Part shown: piece by piece, positions 9,626 through 17,965 of the stretch
How positions within the stretch are numbered: position 1 is the first letter of the stretch
Layout of the letters: every line of letters begins with the position of its first letter
Assembly: GCF_016584085.1 (NCBI RefSeq)
Contig: NZ_NRSJ01000025.1
Span: forward strand, 1 to 64,000
Length of the DNA stretch: 64,000 bases
Source: Halochromatium glycolicum
GTDB taxonomy: Bacteria > Pseudomonadota > Gammaproteobacteria > Chromatiales > Chromatiaceae
Direction of reading: 5' to 3'
The notes under the pieces: generated by a model
What the model saw: only the letters and a program-made list of their open reading frames with translations
Databases searched by the model: none
Told to the model about the DNA's origin: nothing
Program-made: the position numbers and the translations under genes

Positions 9626-12600
9626 TTGCCCAGGCCAAAGCAAGTCTCTGCCGCCTTGATCTACGACTTCGAACAGCTTGCCGATCTCCTCCCGCCGGTC
9701 TATGTCCAGCGCGGGATGCGCTACCTCGCGACCGGGCATGTGCTCAGCGTCGATCCTCGACCCGAGGCCGGGATGGTCACGGGTCGGGTGCGCGGCTCGG
9801 GCTCGCGCATCTATCAGGTCAAGGTGCACATCGAGGAGGATGCGGGTCAAATCCCGATCATCCATGGACACTGCAGCTGCCCGGTGGGCTGGAACTGCAA
9901 GCATGTCGCCGCCGTGCTGCTGGCCGCGGGCCGTTCGGTGCAGGCGGCATCGAGCACCCCGGGTCAGCCCGTGAGCGGGCGGCGGCTCGCTCCCGCGAGT
10001 GGTGAGCTGCCGCATGCGCTCAGCAACTGGCTCTATGAAACCGAGCGGCTGACCGCGCGCCCGGATGATCCGCACTGCCTGCTCTATCTGCTGCGGCTGG
10101 AAACGCGCGCGATGGGATATCCGCGCGTGCGCGTCAGTGGCGTCAAGGTGCGTCGGCTCCAGAGCGGCGGCTACGGCAAGCCGGCACCGTTCAACCTGCG
10201 CAGCCATTCCCAGGCGCGCTTCATCCAGCCGGACGACCGGCGCATCATGGCGCTGGTGGCGGCGCAGCCGATGCGGGGCGAGGTCAACGGCACCGTCCTC
10301 GATGACGAGCTGGGGGTCGCGCTGCTGCAGGCGATCCTCGCCTGCGGACGCGGCCATTGGCAGGATCAGGACGGCCCGCGTCTGGTCCCGGGCGCGCCGG
10401 TGGCGGGAACCCTGAATTGGCGCTGGCAGGAGGATTCGAGGCTGCATCTGGTGTTCGAGCGCGAGCAGGAGCGGGAGCCGCAACCCGCGCTGGCGCCGGC
10501 GCCACAGCATGAGCCCGCTGCGCAGGAGCTGGAGCACGGGACCGACCACGAGCAAGAACACGCGCAGGAACACCCTCAGGAACCTGAGCAGGGTCTCGAG
10601 GGCGAGAGTGCGCCCAAGCGCGAGGCCGGCCCTGAGCCCGGGCACCGCTCCGAGCCGGAGGACGAGCCCACGCCCAGCCAGGGGGCTGGAGCGGAGAATC
10701 AGCATGCCGGCCTGGTGCTGCTGCCGCTGAGCCCGCCCTGGTATCTGGACCCGCGCTCGGGCGCCTGCGGCCCGATCGAGACGCCGTTCAGCGAGGCGCA
10801 GGCGACGGCGCTGGTGCGCGCGCCGGCGATCCCGCTTGCCGAGCTCGAGGCCTTCGAGCAGGCGACCCGCACGCGGTTGAAGGGGCTCGACCTGCCGCCG
10901 CCCCCGCGTCCTGAGCAGCGCACCCTCGAGGTCGAGGCGCCGACCCCCTGCCTGCGGCTGCTGAGCCGGGAGGTCCAATCGCAGCCCGTCTACGGCGGCT
11001 GGGGCGGCTATTACGGCAGCACGGCGCAGCCGAAATGGGAGGACGAGGCGCGGCTCGAATACGATTATGCCGGGGTGCGGATCGATCCGCACCAGCCCGG
11101 CGAGCGGGTCGAGTACATCGAAGACGAGATCATGGTGACCTGCGAACGCAATCCGGCAGCCGAGCGCCAGGCCGTCGATCAGCTCGATGCCCAGGGCCTG
11201 CTGAAGCTGACGGACAATCGCGATGAGCCGGGGCAGCCGTTCGCGCCCGCCGCGGTCGAGGATTGGCTGAGGTTCATGGATCAGGGCATGCCGGCGCTCG
11301 AGCAGGCCGGCTGGCGCATCGAGGTCGACCCGAGCTTCCGCTTCCCGGTCGGGCGGGTCGGCGACTGGGACCTGGACATCGAGGAAGGCGAGGGCGGTCG
11401 CTGGCTGGACCTGAGCCTCGGGATCGAGGTCGATGGCGAACGGCTGGACCTGCTGCCGATCCTGGTGAACCTGATTCAGAATCCGGAGGTGGACCTATCA
11501 GGGCCGGCGCTTGCCCGCATCAACGAGGACACCCGCTTCATCCTGCGGCTGGACGACGGCCGCTACATCTTCTTCCCGGCCGCGCGCCTGAAGCCGATCC
11601 TCGCAACCCTGATCGAGCTCTACGATCCGATGGCCCGCTTGCAGGGCGATGGCCGGATGCGCCTGTCGCGCCTACAGGCCACCGAGCTCGCCGAGCTCGA
11701 GCAGCAGGCGCCGGAGCTGCGCTGGCGCGGCGGCGAGCAGGCGCGCGCCTGGGGCCGACGCTTGCGTGAGTTCGAGCGCATCGAGCCGGTCGCGCCGCCC
11801 GCCGAGCTGCAGGCGGATCTGCGGCCCTATCAGCAGGACGGGCTAAACTGGCTGCAGTTCCTGCGCGATTTCGAGCTCGGCGGGGTACTCGCCGATGACA
11901 TGGGCCTGGGCAAGACCATCCAGGCGCTAGCGCATCTGCTGCTCGAGAGGGCCGCGGGCCGCACCGATCGCCCGAGCCTGGTGGTCGCGCCGACCAGCCT
12001 GATGTTCAACTGGAAGCGCGAGGCCGAGCGCTTCGCGCCGTCGCTGCGGGTGGTGATCCTGCAGGGGCCGAAACGCCAGCAGCACTTCGACCATCTCGCC
12101 GAGCAGGATCTGGTGCTGACCACCTATGCCCTGCTGCCGCGCGATCTGGAGGTGCTGACCGCGCAGGCCTGGCATCTGCTGATCCTCGACGAGGCGCAGG
12201 CGATCAAGAACCCGCGCAGCAAGGGCGCGCAGGCGGCGCGCGCGTTGGACGCTCGACATCGGCTCTGCCTCACCGGCACGCCGCTGGAGAACCATCTCGG
12301 CGAGCTCTGGTCGCTGATGGATTTCCTGATGCCCGATCTGCTCGGCGACGAGCGCAGCTTCCGGCGCTTGTTTCGCAATCCGATCGAGCGCCATGGCGAG
12401 CACGAGCGCACCGAGCCCCTGCGCCGGCGGATCGCACCCTTCCTGCTGCGCCGCACCAAGGAGGACGTCGCCGCCGAGCTGCCGCCGAAGACCGAGATCC
12501 TGCGCGAGGTGGCCTTGGCCTCCGATCAGCGCGACCTCTACGAGACCCTGCGCCTGGCGCTGCACGAGAAGGTGCGCAAGGAGATCGCGCGCAAGGGCCT

Positions 12601-13240
12601 CGCGCAGAGCGGCATCATCATCCTCGATGCGCTGCTGAAATTGCGCCAATGCTGCTGCGACCCGCGCCTGGTCTCGCTCGAGAGCGCGCGCGGGGTCAGG
12701 GGCTCGGCGAAGCTCGACCTGCTGATGGAGCTATTGCCGGAGCTGCTGCAAGAAGGGCGGCGGGTGCTGCTGTTCTCGCAGTTCACCAGCATGCTGAGCC
12801 TGATCGAGGAGGCCCTGGCGCAGCGGTTGGATCAGAAGAAGGGCCGCGACTACGTCAAGCTGACCGGCCAGACCCGCGATCGTGAGACCCCGGTCAACCG
12901 CTTCCAGGCCGGCGAGGTGCCGTTGTTCCTGATCAGCCTCAAGGCCGGCGGCAGCGGCCTGAATCTGACCGCGGCCGATGCCGTGATCCACTACGACCCT
13001 TGGTGGAACCCGGCCGCCGAGCGCCAGGCGACCGACCGCGCGCACCGGATCGGCCAAGACAAGCCGGTATTCGTCTACAAGCTGCTGACCGAGGGGACCG
13101 TCGAGCAGCGCGTCGCCGAACTGCAGGCGCGCAAGCAGGCGCTGGCCGATGCGATGCTCGAGGGCGGCGGCACGGCGGCAAAGTCGCTCACGCCTGAGGA
13201 TCTCGATCTGCTATTCGCGCCGCTCGAGGGTAGCGACTGA
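9626..13240 (+). CDS. SWIM zinc-finger SNF2/DEAD-like helicase
   Basis: The 1204-residue Swi2/Snf2 ATPase starts with a SWIM zinc-binding motif (C83-x-C85, C91-x-H93 in HCSCPVGWNCKHV). A long family-specific middle region follows, then the helicase core: Walker A DDMGLGKTIQ (K763), DEAQ box at 855-858, TGTPLENHLGELWSLMDF (motif III), and C-terminal QFTSM, SLKAGGSGLNLT and HRIGQDKPVFVYKL. Such proteins translocate on duplex DNA to remodel DNA-protein complexes; the exact task here is unknown. A Glu/Gln/Pro/His-rich insert (about 275-360) is low complexity. TTG 9626 is the first possible start after an in-frame stop at 9542-9544, and no good ribosome site is seen. Confidence 0.88.
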   Translation: MPRPKQVSAALIYDFEQLADLLPPVYVQRGMRYLATGHVLSVDPRPEAGMVTGRVRGSGSRIYQVKVHIEEDAGQIPIIHGHCSCPVGWNCKHVAAVLLAAGRSVQAASSTPGQPVSGRRLAPASGELPHALSNWLYETERLTARPDDPHCLLYLLRLETRAMGYPRVRVSGVKVRRLQSGGYGKPAPFNLRSHSQARFIQPDDRRIMALVAAQPMRGEVNGTVLDDELGVALLQAILACGRGHWQDQDGPRLVPGAPVAGTLNWRWQEDSRLHLVFEREQEREPQPALAPAPQHEPAAQELEHGTDHEQEHAQEHPQEPEQGLEGESAPKREAGPEPGHRSEPEDEPTPSQGAGAENQHAGLVLLPLSPPWYLDPRSGACGPIETPFSEAQATALVRAPAIPLAELEAFEQATRTRLKGLDLPPPPRPEQRTLEVEAPTPCLRLLSREVQSQPVYGGWGGYYGSTAQPKWEDEARLEYDYAGVRIDPHQPGERVEYIEDEIMVTCERNPAAERQAVDQLDAQGLLKLTDNRDEPGQPFAPAAVEDWLRFMDQGMPALEQAGWRIEVDPSFRFPVGRVGDWDLDIEEGEGGRWLDLSLGIEVDGERLDLLPILVNLIQNPEVDLSGPALARINEDTRFILRLDDGRYIFFPAARLKPILATLIELYDPMARLQGDGRMRLSRLQATELAELEQQAPELRWRGGEQARAWGRRLREFERIEPVAPPAELQADLRPYQQDGLNWLQFLRDFELGGVLADDMGLGKTIQALAHLLLERAAGRTDRPSLVVAPTSLMFNWKREAERFAPSLRVVILQGPKRQQHFDHLAEQDLVLTTYALLPRDLEVLTAQAWHLLILDEAQAIKNPRSKGAQAARALDARHRLCLTGTPLENHLGELWSLMDFLMPDLLGDERSFRRLFRNPIERHGEHERTEPLRRRIAPFLLRRTKEDVAAELPPKTEILREVALASDQRDLYETLRLALHEKVRKEIARKGLAQSGIIILDALLKLRQCCCDPRLVSLESARGVRGSAKLDLLMELLPELLQEGRRVLLFSQFTSMLSLIEEALAQRLDQKKGRDYVKLTGQTRDRETPVNRFQAGEVPLFLISLKAGGSGLNLTAADAVIHYDPWWNPAAERQATDRAHRIGQDKPVFVYKLLTEGTVEQRVAELQARKQALADAMLEGGGTAAKSLTPEDLDLLFAPLEGSD

Positions 13241-13728
13241 GACTCAGCCGATGCGCAACGCAAGCGGCACGCGCGCAACCGATTCGCCATTCGGCGTCCT
13301 GGGTGCCGGCGCGCTCTTAGATGCTGCGCCAGACAGCTCGTCGGCGATGGCCTAGAGGCTATTGCCCAGTTGGCTGAGTTGGTCTTGGGTCATCTGTAGC
13401 TCTCTCGCCGATGGAGAACCCGGCCCACCAGGATTGTCTCGTCGACGACATCGAACCTCGAGTTTGGCCATTTTCGCCGAGCGTGCTGGTCCCCGGAGAG
13501 TGGCCCCTGCGAGGGGCAGTCCTCGGCTGAGCGATTGGCGGCAGAGCGGAGCAGGCGGTCTCGTCTGATGTCGACCAAAACGCCAAATTGTGCCGCCCAT
13601 GCCCGCTCTGCCGTTGACGATGGTACCCGTTTTAGAGCCGTTTGCCGTGCTGTTCGCGCGTCCGAGCTGGGCGCATGTGGAGGTGTTGGTGATCGGCACC
13701 CTGCTCGTGCAGGGGCCGCGCACGGTGA
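13241..13728. other. intergenic scar region
   Basis: This 488-bp stretch between the SNF2 helicase and the kinase-like gene holds the hsdM-like and transposase fragments described separately. It also has a small perfect hairpin (GCCCCT gcg AGGGGC, 13503-13517). A 123-codon minus-strand frame spans it but has no family resemblance apart from the hsdM-like end. No intact gene is seen. Confidence 0.6.
13325..13393 (-). pseudogene. decayed N-terminus of a type I restriction methylase (hsdM-like)
   Basis: From ATG 13393 on the minus strand the frame reads MTQDQLSQLGNSL, then TAG, then AIADELSGA. This matches the usual start of type I modification subunits (QLGNTLWAIADQLRGAM) with the conserved Trp codon TGG changed to TAG; after about 23 codons similarity stops. 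The rest of the methylase and the specificity and restriction genes are absent. This looks like the scar of a lost restriction-modification operon. The identification rests on a short motif recalled from the family and has not been confirmed by a search. Confidence 0.5.
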
Positions 13729-13760
13729 TTACGGCGCTGCGCGTGATGGGGCTTTCCGAT
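13590..13760 (+). pseudogene. truncated transposase N-terminus
   Basis: The frame from GTG 13590 (ATG 13599) reads MPALPLTMVPVLEPFAVLF, then SWAHVEVLVIGTLLVQG, then TVITALRVMGLSD. This is the characteristic start of a large group of DDE transposases of IS701/IS4-like elements, which begin with this hydrophobic segment and continue after VMGLSD. Similarity ends sharply at 13760, where the DNA becomes the 3' part of the convergent kinase-like gene. No other part of the element or its inverted repeats is recognised. It is therefore a deletion remnant. Confidence 0.6.
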
Positions 13761-14442
13761 CCTTCGCCAAACGCCCAGCCAGATCCGCTTTGCGCGCAAC
13801 CATCTTCTCGGCCAGCTTGCGGCTGCCGCCGGCCTCGACGATCACCTGGCGAATCCGCTCGCCGGGGATTCGCGCGACGACTTCGATGGCCGCCTTGATG
13901 TCATCGGGACACATGTCGGCGAAGAGTTTGACCGCATGCGGGTTGTCGGCGTCCGTTCGCATGACTTCGAGTTCGTTCACCTGGGTGCCGAAGGCCTTGC
14001 CCTTGGGATCGCCGTGGGCGCGAAAGGCCAGCGCGCCGCCCAGGTCGAGCGTCAGCACGCGACCGTCGACGACCCCCTGATTGTCGCCGGCGAAGCCGGC
14101 AGCGTCCCAGTTGGCGGTCCAGGCATGCACGCCGAGCCAGCGCTGGGCCTGCCGGCGCTCGCCCTCGTCGAGGTGCGCGACACAGCGCTTGTCGAGCTCG
14201 ACCCACTCGGTGGCGATCCGCTCGGGCTCCGCCATGCGCACATAGGTCAAGGTCGGCGCGCCGGTCAATTGGTAGAGCCGCGCGGCGAGCATCTCGTTGC
14301 GGGCGTGCATCGGTGATTCCAGCATCTTGACGTAGTAGCGTTGTCCGCTGTCGTCCTGGAAGATGCCGGCAGGATTGGTGCCCAGCTGATTGCCGACTCG
14401 CTGCAGAGCGGCGGTATCCATCGGTGGCCGATTGGAGATCAT
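13729..14442 (-). CDS. HipA-like/phage-type kinase-fold protein, function unknown
   Basis: The 237-residue protein (from ATG 14442) has the pattern GNQLGTNPAGIFQDDSGQRYYVKML (glycine-rich loop and Lys of a kinase-like N-lobe), HARNEMLAARLYQLTGAPT, WLGVHAWTANWDAAGFAGDNQGVV (catalytic-loop-like, D and N) and LTLDLGGALAFRA (DFG-like). This resembles kinase-fold domains in phage head-associated proteins and some effectors, distantly related to HipA. The substrate is unknown. A TTG 21 bp upstream is an alternative start. The last eight residues are coded by antisense DNA of the transposase remnant, so the native C-terminus was probably replaced. Confidence 0.6.
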   Translation of the reverse strand: MISNRPPMDTAALQRVGNQLGTNPAGIFQDDSGQRYYVKMLESPMHARNEMLAARLYQLTGAPTLTYVRMAEPERIATEWVELDKRCVAHLDEGERRQAQRWLGVHAWTANWDAAGFAGDNQGVVDGRVLTLDLGGALAFRAHGDPKGKAFGTQVNELEVMRTDADNPHAVKLFADMCPDDIKAAIEVVARIPGERIRQVIVEAGGSRKLAEKMVARKADLAGRLAKDRKAPSRAAP

Positions 14443-14510
14443 CGCGATTATTGGCTCAGGCAAGGCGCTCGGATAACGAGATCAGGCAAGGAGCGCAGGC
14501 AACCAAGCGC

Positions 14511-15065
14511 TTAGGATAGCGCTCGGGTGCGACGCACCAGGCCGAGCTGCGCCGGCGTTTCGATCGCCCCCTTGCGCGCGCGGCGTACCGCGCGAATCGC
14601 GGCTGTGGGCTCCATGCCGAGCTCGACCAGCAGCCGCGCCGAGATCATGCCGGCCCGGCCAAGGCCGCCCTTGCAGTGCACCAGCACATCGTCGCCGTCG
14701 CGTAGCCGCTGGCGGATCACGGCACCCTCCGTGACCCACTGCTGCTCGAAGTGCGGGGAGGGCACCGAGAAGTCCGCGATGGGCAGATGGCACCAGGCCA
14801 TGCCGCGCTCTCGGACCTCGCGACCGAGATCGGGCACCTTGAGTATCGACAGCTCCTCGGGCTCGACCAGCGTCAGCACCAGCGTCGCGCCCCAGGCGGC
14901 GATCGCGTCCAGATCGGTCGCGAGATCGCGTTCCCAGGCGCCGGTATAGGCAAAGGGGTCCTGCTTCCCGGGACAGAGGGTGATGCCGATCCGTCCATGC
15001 TCGGGGCGCGCGCGGACCTCGGCGATCTGCAGCGGATGGCTCTGGCTGGTTCGGGGTATCGACAT
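14511..15065 (-). CDS. CDKN3-like dual-specificity/tyrosine phosphatase
   Basis: The 184-residue protein carries the cysteine phosphatase signature VHCKGGLGRAGMISARLLVE (CX5R: Cys nucleophile and Arg), an upstream WPD-like loop in HLPIADFSVPSP, and an AWGATLVLTLVEPEEL strand-helix. This combination is typical of bacterial homologues of cyclin-dependent kinase inhibitor 3 and kinase-associated phosphatase. The substrate is unknown. ATG 15065 is preceded by GAGG and opens the conserved domain; an upstream extension to 15248 overlaps the ACT gene and is rejected. It is the last gene of the minus-strand run that starts with iorA. Confidence 0.8.
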   Translation of the reverse strand: MSIPRTSQSHPLQIAEVRARPEHGRIGITLCPGKQDPFAYTGAWERDLATDLDAIAAWGATLVLTLVEPEELSILKVPDLGREVRERGMAWCHLPIADFSVPSPHFEQQWVTEGAVIRQRLRDGDDVLVHCKGGLGRAGMISARLLVELGMEPTAAIRAVRRARKGAIETPAQLGLVRRTRALS

Positions 15066-15096
15066 CCAACCCTCGTTGGGCGCGGCTGGCCCTGTC

Positions 15097-15534
15097 TCAG
15101 CCGACCAATGCCGCCAGCCGCTCGGCGTCGACCACCTTGTGGCCGCTCGCCTCCAACACTGCGATCGCCTGATCGGGCTGCTGGAAGCGGAACACCAGGA
15201 TCGCCCGGTCCTCGCGCCGCAGCGTGAAGGCATAGACGTACTCGACATTGAGCCCGGCCTGCTCGAACACCTCCAGCACCTCGGCGAGTCCGCCGGGCTG
15301 GTCCGGCACCTCGACCGCGACCACCTCGGTGAGGTTGACCGCCCAGCCGGCGTCGTTCAATACCTGCGCCGCCCGCTCCGGGTCCTGCACGATCAGCCGC
15401 AGGATGCCGAACTCGGCGGTGTCGGCGAGGCAGAGGGTCATCACATTGATGCCCTCGGCGGCGAGCAGCCGCGTCGGCTCGATCAGCCGGCCGGGGCGGT
15501 TCTCGAGGAAGAGAGAGAGCTGGTTGAGTTTCAT
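15097..15534 (-). CDS. tandem ACT-domain protein
   Basis: The 145-residue protein is made of two ACT domains in tandem (about 1-70, MKLNQLSLFLENRPGRLIE; and 72-140, VAVEVPDQPGGLAEVLEVF). ACT domains bind amino acids and tune enzymes. Stand-alone double-ACT proteins of this type are often encoded beside phenylacetate-CoA ligase and indolepyruvate:ferredoxin oxidoreductase, as here, where an aromatic amino-acid-sensing role is a reasonable inference. GGGGAC precedes ATG 15534. A 174-bp gap separates it from paaK and shows no gene. Confidence 0.85.
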   Translation of the reverse strand: MKLNQLSLFLENRPGRLIEPTRLLAAEGINVMTLCLADTAEFGILRLIVQDPERAAQVLNDAGWAVNLTEVVAVEVPDQPGGLAEVLEVFEQAGLNVEYVYAFTLRREDRAILVFRFQQPDQAIAVLEASGHKVVDAERLAALVG

Positions 15535-15708
15535 GGGGTCCCCGTTGGAGGCTGCGAATCCGGTGTCAGGGCTAGGGCTACGCGTTGAATGGACGGCATC
15601 GGCTGAGACATCCAGGGCAGGCGTGCGGATCGGATCGATGATTCGCTGGGTCCATTTGGTTGATCCGTTCGTGCCAGTCCTGTCCTGTGGGCGCGGATCG
15701 AGCTCGGC

Positions 15709-17043
15709 TCAATCCCCGCGCTGATCGATCACGCGCTTGGCCTTGCCCTGGCTGCGCTCGATACTGTGCGGCTCGACCAGGCGCAGCCCGACGCGCACGC
15801 CGACGATACGCTCGATCGCCTGCGCGATGCGCCGGCGCACGTCCTCGAGCATCCGTACCTGGTCGCTCAGGACCTCGGGCGTGACCTCGACCTCGACCGT
15901 CATCTGATCCAGTCCCTGCTCGCGGGTCAGGATGATCCGGTAATGCGGCAAGGTGCCCTCGACCGCAAGCAGCGCCGCCTCGACCTGCGACGGGAAGATG
16001 TTGACACCGCGGATGATGATCATGTCGTCGGAGCGACGGCCGATGCGCTGGATGCGGCGCAGGCTGCGCCCGCAGCCGCAGCGCTCGGGGATGATCGCGG
16101 TGATGTCGCGGGTGCGGTAGCGGATCATCGGCATCGCCTTCTTGCTGAGCGTGGTCAGCACCAGCTCGCCTTCGCTCCCGTCCGGCAGCGGCTCGCCGGT
16201 CTCGGGGTCGATGATCTCGGGGAGGAAGTGATCCTCGAAGATGTGCAGGCCCTGCTGCTCACCGCACTCGACGCCGACGCCGGGGCCGATGATCTCGGAG
16301 AGGCCGTAGATGTCGTGGGCCTTGATGCCGGCGGTGGCCTCGACATGGGCGCGCATGCCGTCGGACCAGGGCTCGGCGCCGAACACGCCGACCCGCAATG
16401 GCAGCTCGCGCAGGTCGACCCCGAGCTCGCCGGCGCGTTCGACGAGGTGGATGAAATAGCTCGGGGTGCAGCAGATCGCCGACGAGGCGAAGTCGCGCAT
16501 CAGCATGACCTGGCGGTCGGTATTGCCGCCGGAGATCGGGATCACGGTCGCGCCGAGCGCCTCGGCGCCGTAGTGCGCGCCGAGCCCGCCGGTGAACAGG
16601 CCGTAGCCGTAGGCGTTCTGGACGATGTCGCCGCGATGCAGGCCGCAGCAGGCGAGCGTGCGTGCCATGACCTCGGACCAGACCTCGATGTCCTCGCGGG
16701 TGTAGGCGACCACGATCGGCTTGCCGGTGGTGCCGCTGGAGGCGTGCAGGCGCACCACATCGCCCATCGGGCTCGCGAACAGGCCGAACGGATAGGTGTC
16801 GCGCAGATCGGCCTTGACCGTGAACGGGAGCTTGGCGACATCGTCGAGGGACTGGATCGATGCGGGCGTCAGGTCGCGCTCGGTCATGCGCTCGCGGAAC
16901 AGCGCCACATTGTCGTAGGCGCGCGCGACGACCGCGCGCAGCCGCCGCAGCTGGACCGCCTTGAGATGCGCGTCAGGCAGGAAATCGGGCGCGCTCGCCG
17001 GATGGAAGCCACCTTCGGCGTCATTCCAGAGCTCTTTCAGCAT
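15709..17043 (-). CDS. paaK: phenylacetate--CoA ligase
   Basis: This AMP-forming enzyme (444 residues) activates phenylacetate or a related aryl acid with ATP and CoA. Visible are the phosphate-binding loop LHASSGTTGKPIVVAYT, a GVFGAEPWSDGMR segment, the IYGLSEIIGPGVG motif, the RTRDITAI region and the C-terminal GRRSDDMIIIRGVNIFPSQVE hinge with the catalytic-lysine end EGKAKRV-like (SQGKAKRVID). A CGCG cysteine motif in PERCGCGRSLRR is typical of PaaK. GAGG precedes ATG 17043. With iorAB it would turn aryl-pyruvates into aryl-CoAs or use the reverse; no paaABCDE oxygenase genes are present, so an IorAB-linked role is favoured. Confidence 0.92.
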   Translation of the reverse strand: MLKELWNDAEGGFHPASAPDFLPDAHLKAVQLRRLRAVVARAYDNVALFRERMTERDLTPASIQSLDDVAKLPFTVKADLRDTYPFGLFASPMGDVVRLHASSGTTGKPIVVAYTREDIEVWSEVMARTLACCGLHRGDIVQNAYGYGLFTGGLGAHYGAEALGATVIPISGGNTDRQVMLMRDFASSAICCTPSYFIHLVERAGELGVDLRELPLRVGVFGAEPWSDGMRAHVEATAGIKAHDIYGLSEIIGPGVGVECGEQQGLHIFEDHFLPEIIDPETGEPLPDGSEGELVLTTLSKKAMPMIRYRTRDITAIIPERCGCGRSLRRIQRIGRRSDDMIIIRGVNIFPSQVEAALLAVEGTLPHYRIILTREQGLDQMTVEVEVTPEVLSDQVRMLEDVRRRIAQAIERIVGVRVGLRLVEPHSIERSQGKAKRVIDQRGD

Positions 17044-17274
17044 GGTGGAGCCTCGTGGTTCATCTAGCGCCGGATCGCGGGCAGCGATCGCGGCGGTCGT
17101 CGTAAATCATCATTGCAGCCGTGGAGGCCCGAGCAGGGGCACGTCCAAAAGGCCCGAGCAGGGGCTCGCCCATGATGCGGATCGGAGCGCGTGCCGAGGC
17201 TGCAGTCGGGCCTCTGGCCGCTGCCGGGGGCGCTCGTTCGAGTGCCAGGATCGCAGCCCAAGCGCAGGCCCGGC

Positions 17275-17796
17275 CTAGCGCGCGCCTTGGCCCCGGCCCG
17301 AACCCGGCCCCGGGCCTGGCCCGCGGGCGCGGCCGATCGCGAACGCCTGCGCGTTGATCGCATGCAGCTTCTCGGCGAGATTGGCCTGGATCGCCTGCTG
17401 CCAGTTGTCCTCGCCGATCTCGAGCGCGGTCGACAGGGCGCCGAGCATCGCGACATTGAAGCTCTTCTTGTTCTTCAAGGCGCCGGGTTCGATGAGCTCG
17501 GGGCTGAGCAGACGACCCTCCGGGTGCAGCAGGGGCCGTGCGACCTCGACCTGGGTCGGCTCCAGCACCAGCAGCAGATGCGCCTCGCCGGCCGGGACCA
17601 TCGGGCTCAGGACCGGGCTGTGAACGGGGTCGCCGAAACGCACGTCGCTGGTGACCGAGCCGCCGCGCTGGCTCATCCCGTGCAATTCGCTCTTCTTGAC
17701 GTCGAAGCCGGCGGCGAGCGCGGCATCGGCGAGGATATCGGAGGCCTTGACGACGCCTTGGCCGCCGAGGCCGGCGATGACGATATTGGTGATCAT
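17275..17796 (-). CDS. iorB: indolepyruvate:ferredoxin oxidoreductase, beta subunit
   Basis: The gamma-type 2-oxoacid:ferredoxin oxidoreductase subunit (173 residues) starts MITNIVIAGLGGQGVVKASDILADAA-like (GLGGQG nucleotide-fold motif) and has KKSELHGMSQRGGSVTSDVRFG, the family signature. It pairs with IorA to convert aryl-pyruvates to aryl-acetyl-CoA with reduction of ferredoxin. ATG 17796 is used; upstream in-frame codons are not conserved. The last 15 or so residues form a Gly/Pro/Arg-rich tail not usual in the family. It lies 161 bp from the iorA stop, with a possible small frame between them. Confidence 0.9.
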   Translation of the reverse strand: MITNIVIAGLGGQGVVKASDILADAALAAGFDVKKSELHGMSQRGGSVTSDVRFGDPVHSPVLSPMVPAGEAHLLLVLEPTQVEVARPLLHPEGRLLSPELIEPGALKNKKSFNVAMLGALSTALEIGEDNWQQAIQANLAEKLHAINAQAFAIGRARGPGPGPGSGRGQGAR

Positions 17797-17863
17797 CGAG
17801 AGTGGAGACTGGTTGGCAATGCTTGGAATGGTTGGCAGAAAGGGGCGCGGCACGAATGCGCTG

Positions 17864-17965
17864 TCAGCGGCTGGGCCGTGACACGCGCTCCAGCGCCGAG
17901 CCGGCGATGCCCTGCAGCAAGCGCACGCCGATGCGGCGCTGAAGACCGCTATGGGGCTCACTCAT
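17864..17965 (-). CDS. possible 33-codon frame between iorA and iorB
   Basis: ATG 17965 lies inside the last codons of iorA (sequence ATGAGTGA, so start and stop overlap) and opens a 33-codon frame of basic, amphipathic character ending at 17864. The overlap is what translational coupling would look like, but there is no homology that I recognise and the frame could be chance. Confidence 0.2.
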   Translation of the reverse strand: MSEPHSGLQRRIGVRLLQGIAGSALERVSRPSR

